Source of the DNA: Parietaria judaica
Taxonomy: Eukaryota; Streptophyta; Magnoliopsida; Rosales; Urticaceae
Assembly: GCA_954871525.1 (NCBI GenBank)
Contig: OX940870.1
Coordinates: forward strand, 12,245,501 to 12,309,500
DNA: 64,000 nt
Reading direction: 5' to 3'
The notes below the pieces were generated by a model. The model made no database searches, was not told the DNA's origin, and saw only the letters and a program-made list of their open reading frames with translations. This document shows, one piece after another, positions 1-12,999 of the stretch (its first letter is position 1; the number at the start of each line of letters is the position of its first letter). Made by a program: the position numbers and the translations under genes.

Positions 1-1339
1 AATGGGGTTTGAAAGTAAAAAAAAAAAATTAAAAAAATCATTAGAAAATGTATGAATATGAGGAGCTTGGGTGGCTAGAGCCAAGTTAATGTTGAAGGTA
101 GTTCCGTCGATGTTTCCGTTCAGCGTGTCACTCAAAATCTTGTCAATATATATATAGAGAACCAATATCATAACATATTATTCCTTAAAGCGAATTGGGG
201 TCTTTATTATTGGGTGTTCGATTTCGCTTTCTCTGGATTTAAAAACAATTAAAATTCGAAATTATTCGAATATGCATATTTACAACATCAGTTACGAATT
301 TCTTTGGTTTTAGTAAAAAAAAAATATAAACGGTTCCCTGTGACTCTATGATATAATTATGACATAATATATTTTCTTTTTTCTAAGACAAAATAACATT
401 ATGAATTATCAAACGCAAACCCATCACATTTCATTTCACATAATTATGTCTTTATAACGTGCTTTATTAGCCCATAACAATGCTTTTCTTAGAGTGAAAG
501 CGATATTACTCGAAAGAATATTGTTATTCGGCTTTTTTTTTCTTCATTTTCAAGCCCAATAAACCTTCTAATCTCCAACAAAAAGAAATAGTGTCAAAAT
601 AAAATAAAAATCAAAGCTAAATGTGAGAATAACTTTGTACATTCTTCCAACAACAACCCCATGTTCGAATTCCATTTCTTTCTAATTAATTTATGGAATT
701 GGAGTTTTGTCGTTATAGATTTGGTGTGGTGGGACTTTAGGCGAAGCAATATCATTTTCAAAAGAAAACAGTGAAAGGCAAAAAAGAGAAATAATTTAGG
801 TCGGAGTAAGCTATCATTTGTTATTACTATGTTATGACTATCTCTCCATTTCTATTTTTTTGACAACAATTAATTTCTCTTTACATCGTTTGTCATCGCA
901 AAGCGTTAAGATTGGCTTTTTTCTCTTAAATTGTCCAATATGACATAAATTTTGATTCCACGTGTTTTATTGTATAAAACTATAAACAAAGTAAAAAAAA
1001 AAATCCACCATTTTGAAAACCCTAAAGATTATGTCTAGGGCTATAAATTTTATAATTAAAAATCAATCTTAGATTACACGTTTTCACTTTTTTAGGGTTA
1101 ACATATTCATCATTATATGTAGGGGTACCAATTATGGAATTAATATATAGTTTTGTATAATCAGTAAAATAAATAAATAAATAAAGTCGATAATGCCTTT
1201 TGTGTTAGTGTTTCTTTAAATTAATGAAGAATAAATTGGGAAATATCAGGGATCATCGGAACACTTGGGTAACACGTCATGTAATAAAACCATGCTAGAG
1301 GAACAACCTGCACCAGAGAGCTATTATGGACCCTCATTC

Positions 1340-1381
<42 letters not shown>

Positions 1382-4170
1382 ATATTTCGTTTGTAATGTT
1401 ATGCAAATGTAATTAAATATGGACCCATTTTGCATCAAGGTTGTTTTAGGTCAAATCAGAGACATATAGATCACCCTTACGCGTATCAAATAACACTTGG
1501 GCTAGTTTCATCATTTTATGTTACTTGGGCCCATCTCTCTCTCACACACACACATTCAATATATTATATATATATATATCTAAATTGTAAATTAAGGCAT
1601 TATTTTTTAAGAATATATAATGTGAGTGCAACATATAACACTTAAAGTATACAAGTTAAAATAGTTAGCAGTTTTTTTTTAATATTAAAAGCAAGCCAAG
1701 AATTATACTAGATTTGAATTTTGAGCACAACTATGCTTATAGTCGTTTTCATTTTTAGGGTTACACAATTGGATATAATATATATAAATATATATATATA
1801 TATATCACATTATTAAGGTTAGTTGACTTGTTGTGTAAGATTTATGTGTTAATTTTAAATTTTGTTTGATCATCATATAGGTGAAATATTTTTTTTATAA
1901 ATGTTTGTTAGAGCCAGCACTATTCACCCACGTAATTAGATATATTCGTAGTTCAAGAATAAACTATATAATTAACCAAAATTACGTAATATATTTATTA
2001 TAAATGCCTTCTTATAATAATCAACCAAGCTAGGACCATTTTTAAGTAAGAAAATGAGATGACAAGAGTGATGGAAAAAAGAGAAGTGTGAGGAATTGGG
2101 GAAGTACCAAAGGCAAATCGAATCCGATGAGAAAAAAGGAGCAAAAATAAAAATAAAAAAGAATTTCACTTTTTCTTTGGGCATAGAAACTAGAAAGTAT
2201 GGGTGTGAGAGAGGTGGGCTAAAGCTGTCTTATTATATACAAATACAAGTGTGGGTCCAATTGAGCATCAACATTTTTGCTTATTTCTTTCTTTCCTCAA
2301 TTCAAAGTGGTATCATTTGGCTCTTGCCATAAAATATATCATATATTTACCAAATTGCAAATCCCATAAAAGAAATGCTTTCGTACCCACAAAGCAAAGC
2401 ATGATAAATTCATCACTAAAATTACATAAAGAAGACATATTTATAGATTACTGAATCAATATCCATTTTAGCAATCATTTTGATTAGCTCACCCACGAGA
2501 CTAGCACCACTCCAATAAAATCCTAACCCAATAAAAAAAACTATCAAAAGAAACTATATATTGATTTAAAAGTAATTCAAGAAATCCCATATGGCTCTAC
2601 AATTAATATGAGCTAAAAATCCAACTTTAAGAAGGAAAGGGCAAAAAGGGGAAAGCTTTGCTTAGTTTGGGAATTTGGTGAATGATGAGGAAAAAAAGGA
2701 AGAAGATAAGAAAGATGAATAATGGAATGACACCAAGAGAAAAGTGCATGTCCATGTGAAACCATTCTCATCCCAAAAGTAAAAAATAATTCCATAATGT
2801 AAGGAATATTTAGTGGAAAACCAGAAGAGTATCTTTATTCTTTATCAAGTGCTTTATATTTTCTTTAATAATTCAATTTAAATTTGTATTATACTACCGA
2901 TTTGGATCATATAATTAAATTATTTCTCATGGCATATGTTTCACAAGTACTTTGTTTGTATGGCCCTTGAGGATATATTGGCGATTTGAGTGATGACAAA
3001 ATTTAACTTCAATAATATATATACTATTTCAGAACCCAAAAACATTTTGTCCTTTTTAATTATTATATAAAGTTAGGTGAATCCATGCATTTTGAAAGGC
3101 TAAACAAAAACGACATTAAAATATTTTACAGCTCTTAATAGATTAATCAATTGTTTTTACTTCCATAAGCAAAAATATATCTTGGTTGCACTTTGCATGT
3201 GCTTCCCCAATTTATATGGAAAGCAAACCCTAATCTGTAATTACGATTTCCGTGCATAGCTTTGTCATTTTCCCATATATATTAATAGTTTACACGTAAA
3301 TTTTATATAGCATGCAATGCATGCGTGTGCTTGATGTAAAGAATATTATATACTAAAATATTTTTTCCTTTTTTAAAATACCACTTGTCTCTTCTTTTGG
3401 GCTTTTGTGACAACTTAAAAAAATAATAAAAAAAGGTAATACGATTATTTTTGCTAGGTAAAAAAGGATTCTATTAAATTATAAACAAGCAAAAAAAATT
3501 CATACGTAAAATTTATTTAATATTTGGTGCTGCTATCATATATTACCTCAATATCTGTCAATGAGTATGAATAAGCAAATTAATAATGGTATATTCACTC
3601 ATTAGTTGGCAATTTGACAATTAAATTATGAAGCTTCGTCTCTTTCCTTACGCCTTTATCCACTTTCATACAATACTATAATATTTGATTTTCTAATACA
3701 TTTAAACAATGTATAATTACAGAATTAACAGCTACTATTATTCGTTCTATCTACTTTTATACGTAAATACGTAGATAAGGACACGCAATGGCGTAAGTAG
3801 ACTGGAAAATTGTTAATACGTGTGTATATATATATATATCATGTATGTTAACAAAGGACCAAAGGTCAATCAAACTGCGTAATCATCAATTGATTCATTG
3901 AACTCTTCAAAGTTCAAACAAATTCTACTTCGGATTAATGATTCCTTAATGATTGTGATTATCCAAAACAAATTATATAATAAACCTTTCGGTTTGTTTC
4001 TTTTGATTCAAACTTCTATTAATAATTTAATACTACCAAATGTGAATTTTTTTATGCGAAGGAAAATTCTTTACCTTTGTTTATCTATTAAACAATAAGT
4101 ATAACTCTAAGGAATTTGATTATCCTCGGCCAAATTCAATTATTACTTGACATATATATATATTTGGTAG
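1..4170. other. AT-rich intergenic DNA
   Basis: No convincing gene. Open frames here are short (about 60-80 codons), of low complexity and without recognisable motifs. The stretch holds homopolymer runs, TA dinucleotide tracts (about 1343-1378, 1570-1580, 1777-1805, 3825-3838) and scattered TATA-like words that carry no weight in such AT-rich DNA. Confidence 0.7.
1343..1378. repeat. (TA)n microsatellite
   Basis: An uninterrupted run of TA dinucleotides about 36 bp long. It is simple sequence and likely length-polymorphic. Confidence 0.95.
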
Positions 4171-4177
4171 GGGACGA

Positions 4178-4201
4178 GGCAGGGCAGGGCCCTGCCCTGC
4201 C
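4178..4201. repeat. 24-bp perfect GC palindrome
   Basis: Twelve bases (GGCAGGGCAGGG) are followed directly by their exact reverse complement with no spacer. It is G/C-only apart from four A/T bases and lies in strongly AT-rich DNA. A GGCGGAGG patch follows at about 4211. It may be the tip of an old transposon. I see no partner end nearby. Confidence 0.9.
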
Positions 4202-4547
4202 CTTCCACTGGCGGAGGTATGCATGCATGAGTGCCTGCAGGTGCATAGGCTGAGTTCTTAAATTCTTTTACCACTAAGCATAATACTAAGTATAATATCT
4301 GATGTACTTTTACATATTTTTAGTATGTTTATTATATTTTATTTATATCAAGTCTTTACATGTATATAATCGATTCAACATTTGATAATTAATTATTTAT
4401 TTTTATATATTTGCACATAAATACTTTATGTTTACATCTTGTTGGTGATATATTCTCATTATTTATTTTTATCGGCATAGAAATCTAATATTTTATTTTC
4501 TATATAAATTTAAGTACCTTCACCAAACTAAAGTAAACGTTTAGTTT

Positions 4548-4900
4548 ATGAGACGTACCGGCAATAATGGTGATGCACTCGGTGCTCTCATTTTTTACGG
4601 TAACGGTGACCTATTTGATGGTTTCGACGACGCACTCAACGTTCTAGATGATAGCAACATGTATTCTCGATGTCGGCAACACAATCGACAAATATTCTCG
4701 ATAGTTTTTGTGACGTACTCGACGCACTCATTGTTTTTTATGTTTACGGTGACGTACTCGACGGTGTTGGCGATATACTCAACGCTTTCGACGTTGTCGA
4801 ACGATTTATACTCACAGCCAAGTGCGTCGCCGACACCGACACAGTCAAGATCAACGAGTGCGTTTCCGACATCGCCGAACGCGTCACAGAAACTTAACGT
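4548..4900 (+). repeat. CG-rich degenerate repeat, possible coding relic
   Basis: A CG-rich island in AT-rich DNA. It is built from imperfect copies of a unit like GACGYACTCRACG. A longer segment is duplicated: the stretch from about 4580 resembles the one from about 4726, so the period is near 145 bp. Translated in the forward direction, the two halves give similar Asp-rich peptides (GNGDLFDGFDDALNVLDD and YGDVLDGVGDILNAFDVV), but they lie in different frames. I do not recognise a family. It could be a decayed coding sequence or simply a minisatellite. Confidence 0.5.
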
Positions 4901-4913
4901 TAACTTTAATTAA

Positions 4914-7900
4914 AATTTCTTATCTTTTACTTTTATAATTGAAATATTTTGTTGTTTCACTAAATTTTTTAAATATTGTGTATTTTTTCACAAAATTATT
5001 GGTTAAACGGTGTTTCATGTAGAAACTTTTGTCCATTGGTTAAATTATTGGTTAAATTTTTTAAATATTGTCCATTGGTTTTTGTTCTTCTTTCATGTAG
5101 AAACTTTTGTTACTATGCGTGAATTTAAATTGTTTGTATTTTTTTCGTCAAAAAAAAATTATTTGTATTTTGAGTTGTGAGTCTAATCGTGTAAATATGG
5201 TCTGAATTGGTATTCCGATTTTAATTTTTTGATTTCCAAGAAAAAGAAAAAAAAAACAGAACCGGTGCCATAATCTATATTTTTTGTATTGAATTCCTTT
5301 CTTAAAAAATTAAAGCTTTTTATAAAGAAATCATAAGGTAATTAGACTTTCAGATTTAGAGAGTTTCAGATAAAATTACTATCATAAAATATAATACAAA
5401 AACAAAAAAAGGGAATTAGATAAATAAAATTTAGTAATCCAACTGTTTAAAGATTTTTTTTTTTTTTTTTCGAAACTCAGTTCAAGATTTAGAGTTTAAA
5501 TAATAATATAGAAATTGTCATTTTTCATATTGAATTTAAAGGATTAGCTAAGACAAATTTACCTAGACTTATATGTATACGTTAATACATGCATATAATA
5601 TATACACACATATAAAAGTTAATGTTAAGCTAAAAATGTGGGTCACATTTGCACCAATGTTTGTGTTCATGGGTGCAGATAACATGTATAATTAGGGTTT
5701 TGTTCAAATAGAGACAAAAGAATGGTTTGTTGATTGAAAACTAAATGTCTGTTTTTAAATAGATTGGATCGACAATAAAAAAGTTATCTGACCACTAATT
5801 TGTTGATTAGCGTTAAACAATATGCATTAGAGTCCGGTTGTTAAGTTGTTGTTTTAATAGTAATCAAGACTTAATTGGTGGAGTCTAATCCATTACTAAT
5901 TGATTGCTAGTTTCATACCATTCATCTGCATGAACCCATTACATCATCTAATTAAGGTCCTAAAGCTAATAATGTTGATCAAGGATTACAAAAAAGTAAT
6001 CAATAAAAAAAATGACATGAAGAAAATGAAAGGAAAAAAGAAACATGAAGTCAAAACTTGTCTATCTTTAATTTATTATCTCTCATTTATGCTCTTTTAT
6101 AGTTTCTGACCTTTATTCAAAAAGCACAACAGAGACATCACACTATCTAATTCCACAACATGTAAATATGATTACGAATAAATTGAAAAAAGAAAAATAA
6201 ATGAGATATACTAAATATCTACCTTTTTTTTCGTCAACTTTGTCATCACTAACCTTTTTAAAATAGTATTGAATCCGGATTTATTGTTCTGAATTTACCT
6301 TATCTAAAGAAATTTGTGAATCTGAATTTCACCGTAGATGATATATAGTTCTAATTTTATTTTATAAGAATATCAGATAAAAAATTTAATCATCAATGAG
6401 TTTTATTTTTAAATATTTATATTTGAGTCCATATATAATTTTATAAAATGTTTTTGTAATATTGTCTTTATTATTGTTCGTTCCTTACTTTCTTGAAGAA
6501 AAAGCAATTGAATATTATTTTCCACCTCTAAAATTCTTTTAATAGTCAATATGAATCAGGTGAATGTTGTCGCACGGAATTTTTGTTTTCGGTTCGACTA
6601 ATATCCGGATCCCGATGGCAGCCATTTTTGTGGACTTTTTGTTATACGAGTTTTCATCAGCTATTCCCTTAAAAATAAGAAAAATAAAAAAAATAAAAAA
6701 AATCAGCTATTAATATCTATGCAATCTTTCATTCAGATGCCTATAAAGAAAGAGTGTTCTTAGGGCTGGAATCTGTCCATTTTCGTGTTACAAAAATATT
6801 TTTCTTATTGAAAATAACACACGACTTTTAGTGTAATAGTCGACGCGTTTGAAAAATAGTGTTGTTGGTAGATCAATTTATCGGAAAACTTGTGCCACCA
6901 TGTAACATAATTTAATATCATGCGACTATATACCCTATAGCTATAACTATATTGTATAATACATTTTAGTATGGATTACATTCTTTATCATAATTATGGT
7001 TAATTTAGCACTACTTGTGCTTGAATGGTTGACGTGTCGTCGAGAAAGCTAGAAATATAAACCATGCTGATATGCATGCAAACTTAGTTATAAATTATCA
7101 ATGACCTAAATGCTTATTTTATTGTTTTTGAGTGTACGTAAACTTAACCTATAGTTTAGGTGGTTTTATATGAGCCAAATTGGGGTATATTAAGACGTAA
7201 ATTTGACTTGACGAGTACTTTGACTTTGTACGTTACAAGTTGCAATCATCACCCAAAAAAGTTGACCATTATAAACTCATGTAATTGTTGGTCATAATGT
7301 ATTCATAGTTCTTAGTTCAAACACATTAAGATTACCAATAACTATATAAGTATAATAAGCTCTAATATTGGTATACTTTGCTTCTTCTTTTTTTATTATT
7401 TATTACGCATAGTATATGTTTTAGGTGGTATCCACACACATATATGTGTGTAACTGTGTATGGAGTATGGACACATCCAAAACTGATATTTCAAAAGTTT
7501 CAAACTGTGACAGAAGAGTTGACATTAGTTTTGTAAATATTGTTAGAATCCAAATTATGGCTTCAATTTTTCTCGTACAAGAAAAAAAAAATCGAAATTC
7601 TTATTCTGATTTTTTTATAATATGGAAATTTCAGCTTATAATTGTGTTTTTTAAGATTTATATAGTTATTTATAAAAATAATACAAAAATATATAATTAA
7701 AAAAAAATCCAAGCTCTATATTGCATTTAATTTGGAACAGAAACTTCGATTTTAATTCTTTTTTCTTTAATTATATGTTGAGTGTATTTTCATATTAAAC
7801 TCATAAGCAAGGTTTTAAATGCCGAATGTCGACGCCGTTTCGCACTCTCTGTTTTACGAAAATGCCGACTGAAATATCAACGGGAAAGTCAGAAAAAAAA

Positions 7901-8060
7901 AGGCATGCCGCATTATTGATCTCTTTTTAACATCTATTTTAATCTAAGTTAAAAAAAAAAAACAAAAAAAAAAACTACACCAAGTGGATTAGTTGACATT
8001 TTTTTTTTTTTCTGAATGGGGTGGCACTGTCAGGCAAGGTTATGATGCATCTCGTATTAC
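4914..8060. other. AT-rich intergenic DNA
   Basis: No gene supported. Short ORFs at 5900-6109 and 7425-7700 are AT-driven and lysine/isoleucine-rich, without family features. A dispersed repeat lies at about 7812-7890 (separate entry). Confidence 0.6.
7812..7890 (+). repeat. dispersed repeat, copy A
   Basis: It starts with AAGGTTTTAAAT and continues with GTCGTTTCGCACT-like and TTTTACG motifs. The same order of motifs occurs at about 52555-52640, so this is an interspersed family with at least two copies in the window. I see no target duplication, and the type of element is unknown. Confidence 0.55.
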
Positions 8061-8067
8061 TAGATAT

Positions 8068-8170
8068 ATTGACATTGTTAATATCAAGTTTACAAATATG
8101 TAAAGGGGACACTCATTTAAGTCTCATGAAAGTGTTTGAACTCGCGACCTCTTGAATAAAAGTGTACTGA
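8068..8170 (+). repeat. SINE-like dispersed repeat, copy A
   Basis: It contains, in order: TGACATTGTTAA, a TTTACAAATATGTAAA block, a GACACTCATT..AGTCTCAT block and a GTTTGAACTCGCGACCTCTT block. The same series, inverted, lies at about 33685-33790. The GTTTGAA..C word resembles a Pol III B box, which suggests a tRNA-derived SINE. No tail or target duplication was found. Confidence 0.5.
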
Positions 8171-8449
8171 AATTACCACTAAGTAGTAAGTAGCTTTCTT
8201 GGTTTAGTTGACATGATCTTTTCACTAGTCAAAATTCGATTCCAAAATAAAATCAATTCCTCTTTGGACTTAACCGGTATTAAAAGAAAACGAGGGCCAA
8301 AATAGTAAATAAATAAGTTTTTCCGAGTCTTCTAGTTTAAAATTTAAATTAAAAGCTAGTCTTAAATTAATTTCACAGTAATAATTTATTTTATTCATCC
8401 CATAAAATATTAAAAAACAAATAATATCTCAAAAGTTTAATTACTGTTT

Positions 8450-8720
8450 GTCGCTACGTGGGAGCTTAATTTTTCTCCTTCTTTTAACTTTTTGTAAGCT
8501 ACAAGCTCTTCTCTTCTCTCTCTGCCGACGATCGAAGTCAAAACGTGGTCGCTTGGCAGTGCCACGTGGCAGGGAAGGCGTATCGGAGGTGGCGTGAGGG
8601 AGAGGGAGCGTAATGGCCACTGAAACGTGTGGGTGCGTGGGGTCCACGTGTCCCTCTCCTTTTAACATCGCTGTCATCGGATGCTGTCTCTCTCTCTCTA
8701 CGCTCCTCCACTTCCATTCC
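8450..8720. promoter_or_regulatory. G-box-rich promoter-like patch without a gene
   Basis: About 270 bp of higher GC content holds at least five ACGT-core motifs: TACGTGGG near 8455, AACGTGG near 8542, the G-box GCCACGTGGC near 8561, AACGTGTGGG near 8624, and TCCACGTGTCC near 8643. Pyrimidine-rich tracts follow (CTCTCTCTCT near 8690). Such clusters are typical of ABA- or light-responsive plant promoters and bind bZIP/bHLH factors. No coding gene starts on either side within several kb. The 124-codon minus-strand frame across it resembles no family. It could be an orphan promoter, the start of a non-coding RNA, or part of an old element. Confidence 0.4.
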
Positions 8721-8829
8721 AGTATTCCACACACCCAGCCCAAGTGAAAAATAAACTTCAGGACCAATATTTTGTGGCGTTTATGCCGCATCCATCCCAC
8801 GCGCTCAGCTTCCAATGTTCCTCACGCGC

Positions 8830-11736
8830 TCTTTCTTTATTCTAATCACACTACTTTTTTTAATATTAAATAGATAGTAATGTAATAGTATAGCTTAAAT
8901 TGTAAACAAACCATATGCAAAGTTAAAATTTAAAATTATGGGTGAAATTAGACAGGTTACCGAGCTTTTGGGTTTTCAGCATAGTCTTTGTTGCATTTTT
9001 TTTATATAAATAATAAACATCCCCATTCAATCGAATTAGGATGCCCCGGATTTGACATGTCTCTTGGTAAAAGTAACATTAAAAACACCGAGTTGGAATT
9101 AAGGCTAGATCGAACTATTTTTTTATTTTTTATCGCGATCCAAAAATAAATTATTAACAATGAATATTTTTTTTTTTTTAGAAAACAAGTTTAAGATGAT
9201 ATAAGGCGAATTTTTCACCATACATACCCTGTTTTGTTTGAATTACACGGTATTTACTATTTTTAAATCGTAATAAATGTTCAATATTTTTTGTTGATAC
9301 TTAAAAGATAAAATTAAATATTGAATCTAATAATTTCTTTTTACTAATTAATAATATTGATATATATTTTCTTATTATATCATCAAATTTATTAATTTTC
9401 TATTGATAATTTAATATGTCAGTTAGAGTCTAAGTATATTATTTAATTAAAATTATTAATTTAACAAAAGTCTTATTAAGTAATGATATATATATATATG
9501 AATATATTATTTCCTTCATTTTTTCCCCAACATATATGAAAATATTATCCTCATTCTGGGTAAAACTCTTCAAATCAAGCTTTATTTATTTTTTTCCTAC
9601 CCGTATTTTTTAATTAATTACCCTCACACCGACTATAAATGGCTATATATATATAGAGAGAGACAAATGTGGTGCCTATTGTTTTAATTGTCCCCTATCC
9701 ATATTAAAACGAGGAATCTTGTAGGGCTATCAAGTAAGATTTTTTGGGGCATATTGAATAGGATCCAAAAATCTAAAGACATTAATTAAATAAGCCTTCA
9801 AGAGTTGGGACTTGTAAAATATTTAATTAGTAATGTGATTTTCGTTAATTAATTATGGCCCAAGACATGTAGGACTAAAACATCAATTAATTGACTTCTT
9901 CGTTTCATTGGGAAAACTATAGTTAAGGTTTTATTTTTCAAGTCCTAAGTTTAGACCCCACATTTTTAATTAGGGACATTTACGTGGATAGTATAATTAT
10001 ATATCGTCTTCTCACAGTTGTACTATAAATTACATTGGCCTATAAATTTATTGAAAATTAAAATAATTCAAGTGCTTTGGTGTGATCGGTTAGGATGTTT
10101 AGTCATAAGCTTCTTCTATTAATAAAGTGGGGATTCAAATGAGAAATGTATTAAAGTGAATAAATCCAATTCCACTTCATAATTTCATAATCTTGTTAGT
10201 TTTTAATGCAATTGCTAGTATTAATTTTCCATCTACTTATTAATAATTTACACTTGAACCCCACCAATATATAAACTTAATAGTTGTTATTAATACCATC
10301 CAATCTTTAAATTATGATTAAATTTCATTTGAAAATTGGGATTCCAATATCTCCAAAACTTTATATAGATTTAAAATATACTTTCTCTCTCTCAGAATGA
10401 CGAATTGACATTTTGCAGTTGACTTCACTTAAATTATTATCGTTTATATTTATTTAAGGTTGCATTTAGATGGAGAAAAAAAAATTATCCCCAATAGAAT
10501 TTAAAAGTTTTTTTTTTTGTTAATTTGTTGTAGGGCATACAAATAAATTGTATTGCAATAGTGTCATATACTTTAATCCTAATAAGAAGATAATAAGAGG
10601 ATAAAAAAAGGTTTTCATTATAAGAAGATAATATACACATAAAGCAAATTTGTGCAAAGAGAATTTACAAGACACTTCTCTTAATTTTTGTGAATTTTTA
10701 CAAAAAAATATTTTTTACACTTTTCTTAATTTTTGTGAAATTTTACAAAAATTATTTTTTACACTTCTCTTAATTTAAGATACTAAGTTTATGTCAGAGA
10801 CACTTCACGATGACGATAAAATAATGTAAACAAGCGCAGCAAAAACAACACTACGGCGTGACAAATGCATGAGACTAAATTAAACTCTAATAAAAAAGAA
10901 TATAAATTATATACATCTAGTATGTTATTAAGAATTTATATTGCTTAATTAATTAATATAAAATATTATTGACTTATCCCTAAAAGTATAATGAATTATG
11001 TTAAAGTTAAACAATTTTATTTTAATCTTATACAATTTAGGTTGTGGCCTTTTAAGTTTTAATCATTGAATGATAAATGATAATTAAAGCAATAGTAGCA
11101 GAGCAAGGAAACTCGCTGACAAAAAAACTGATTTATCGCTTCGATCTGAGTCGTCAGATCAGATGGCTATGTCAAACCTTTTTTGTTGACTTTTACATTT
11201 ACTTTTATTTTTTAGTTTTTTATAAACGTAAATTACACTTATTAATTATTATTATAGCACACTACACCTATATGCTATGGCACTGATAGGTTACCATTTT
11301 TTACCATACAGGTGTAAATTAATTTAACTATTTAATTTTTATCATACAAATATTAACATTCGTTTCATCAAAGATTTTTTTTATTTATATATAAATTTGT
11401 ATAACCGAGTTCATTATTCATAATATTACCACTTATTAGAGGGAAATGTATGTACGTTTAGATTTATATTTCCTTATATGGTAACTGCAGAGTAAATTTT
11501 AGTTCACTTTTTTACTTCACATTGTTTTGGTTAGATGATATATAGTTGCCCTACGCTAGTAGCTATGTCTGCCATTAATTGCATAGCAAAATTATTGATC
11601 ATTAATTGGTTAATGTACAGCTATTCCATTTTCCAGTCTACTATTTTAGTTCTTAAAAAAAAAAAAAAAAAAACCCTACTATTTTAGTAATATGTTTTTA
11701 TTTTTTATTTTTAGAACTGACAAAATATGAATGATA
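8830..11736. other. AT-rich intergenic DNA
   Basis: No gene supported. TA tracts and the 45-bp minisatellite at 10672-10780 are the only structured content seen. Confidence 0.6.
10672..10780. repeat. 45-bp minisatellite, about 2.4 copies
   Basis: Units start with ACACTTCTCTTAATTT and contain TTTTACAAAAA. They begin at about 10672, 10717 and 10761, so the period is 44-45 bp. Confidence 0.8.
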
Positions 11737-11743
11737 CATGATG

Positions 11744-12426
11744 TGTAGGGGCGATTTTTATCGCCTTGCAGTCACAAAGATAATCGAAATAACACAAATA
11801 ATTATGAATAATACGAATATCCTTAATTTATTATGATTCCGAGAGGACCCGGTTTCTTCCGTTTAATAGCTCGGACAATCGAAGGTTACACACTATGGTC
11901 CTTGAGAGATCGAGAATACTATGAATAAGCAAACTCAAATACTCAAGAATAAACTCTCTCTAACTCACGATTTATTGGATACTGAATGAAAATACACTGA
12001 TTCTACATGCATATTTATAGGTTTGAAGGTCTTCTAGATTGTTCCTTGAATCTTGCTAGGGTTTCCCTCTGTTTCGCTATGATCGTTGTTGACCTTCTTT
12101 ATTTGCGTTGGATATCCCACGAAATCCTCAACTGAATGAGCTATCCTTCCTCCTTTCTCGCGATCTCGAATAACTTCTTTCTCTAATTCGATTTGGCTTT
12201 TCCCGATGAGTTTCTTTCTCGATGAACTTCTCTTGTCGCGATGAAGTTTTGGGCTGCTCTTATTAGATGATGACTTCTTTTGGGCTTTACTCGCTGGGCC
12301 CTAATTCTCCTTATCTTCTGATGGGACTGGAATCCTCGAGTGATCTTGCTTCTATTTTATGTCGTTTATATCATAAACGACATCGGATAGTGTTAAGGAG
12401 AGATTTGACAAAATCTGACCTTAACA
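11744..12426 (-). repeat. 3' LTR of the gypsy element
   Basis: It matches 23381-24064 almost base for base, with substitutions near 11940, 12145, 12369, 12371 and 12402 and a small difference at the outer tip. On the plus strand it runs TGTAGGGG...CCTTAACA. It contains CGATGA(A/G)NTT repeats at about 12199-12250 that recur elsewhere in the element. Confidence 0.95.
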
Positions 12427-12442
12427 GTTAGTCCCCTATTTT
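12427..12442 (-). promoter_or_regulatory. polypurine tract of the gypsy element
   Basis: Read on the minus strand, the bases just inside the 3' LTR are purine-rich (AAAATAGGGGACTAAC). This position and composition fit the plus-strand primer of reverse transcription. The last few bases are not purines, so the exact boundary is uncertain. Confidence 0.6.
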
Positions 12443-12483
12443 ATCGAGTGTGAAACAATTGATAAAATATTTTCAAAACTATT

Positions 12484-12560
12484 TCCCCGATGAAGTTTTC
12501 CCCGATGAGGTTCTTCCCGATGAGGTTCCTCCCGATGAGGTTCTTCCCGAGGAGGTTGAA
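12484..12560. repeat. 17-18 bp tandem repeat, about 4-5 copies
   Basis: Imperfect units of CCCGATGAGGTTCTTC. Their core (CGATGA.NTT) also occurs in the LTR and in the repeats at 16798-17119, so the motif has been amplified in three parts of the same element. Confidence 0.85.
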
Positions 12561-12852
12561 TCCTCGACAGGGTAGGCCTTCGAGGTAGTTGTGTCCTCCG
12601 GCGACTCTTCCACTTCTCGCACGCCCACTTATGAACGCGAGTTCCCATGGGACTCTGATTGGGCGTGCTTCTCCAGGCTGTCAGATTTTTGGAAGTCGAT
12701 GTCAATCATTCCGCATTAAATGTGGGATTTTCTCGCACTCGAGTGCTTTTGGATTTCGCAACGACTCTCTTGATCTTCACCGTTGGATGACTTTCCTCGC
12801 TTCGATCATGGACCGTTGGATCCAAATGTGCCTCTTCAACTTTGCCAGCTTC

Positions 12853-12862
12853 TTTCTATAAA
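12853..12862 (+). promoter_or_regulatory. TATA box of the antisense gene
   Basis: CTATAAATTC lies about 140 bp upstream of the plus-strand ATG at 13000. A pyrimidine-rich, A/C-rich leader follows, as in plant 5' UTRs. It points away from the element's own sense transcription. Confidence 0.55.
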
Positions 12863-12999
12863 TTCAAACCTCAGACTTCGACTCAAACACTTTATTTCGG
12901 CCATCTTTCCCGAACTTTCTCTGCGATTCTCTTTCTTGAATCTCCCTTCTTTAGACAAAAACTTCAGTTCTTTTCCGTTCATCCTTCCTTCCGGCGAGA

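Noticed and set aside
1430..1645. Short ORFs in the AT-rich flanks (for example 1430-1645, 2096-2454, 5900-6109)
   Set aside because: Length and composition are what AT-rich random DNA gives, and there is no motif or splice context.
7508..7518. miR156-like word TGACAGAAGAG
   Set aside because: Only 11 of about 20 bases match, and no complementary arm lies nearby.
8441..8815. 124-codon minus-strand ORF
   Set aside because: It is Arg-rich, has no recognisable motif, and its openness follows from the GC-rich patch it crosses.
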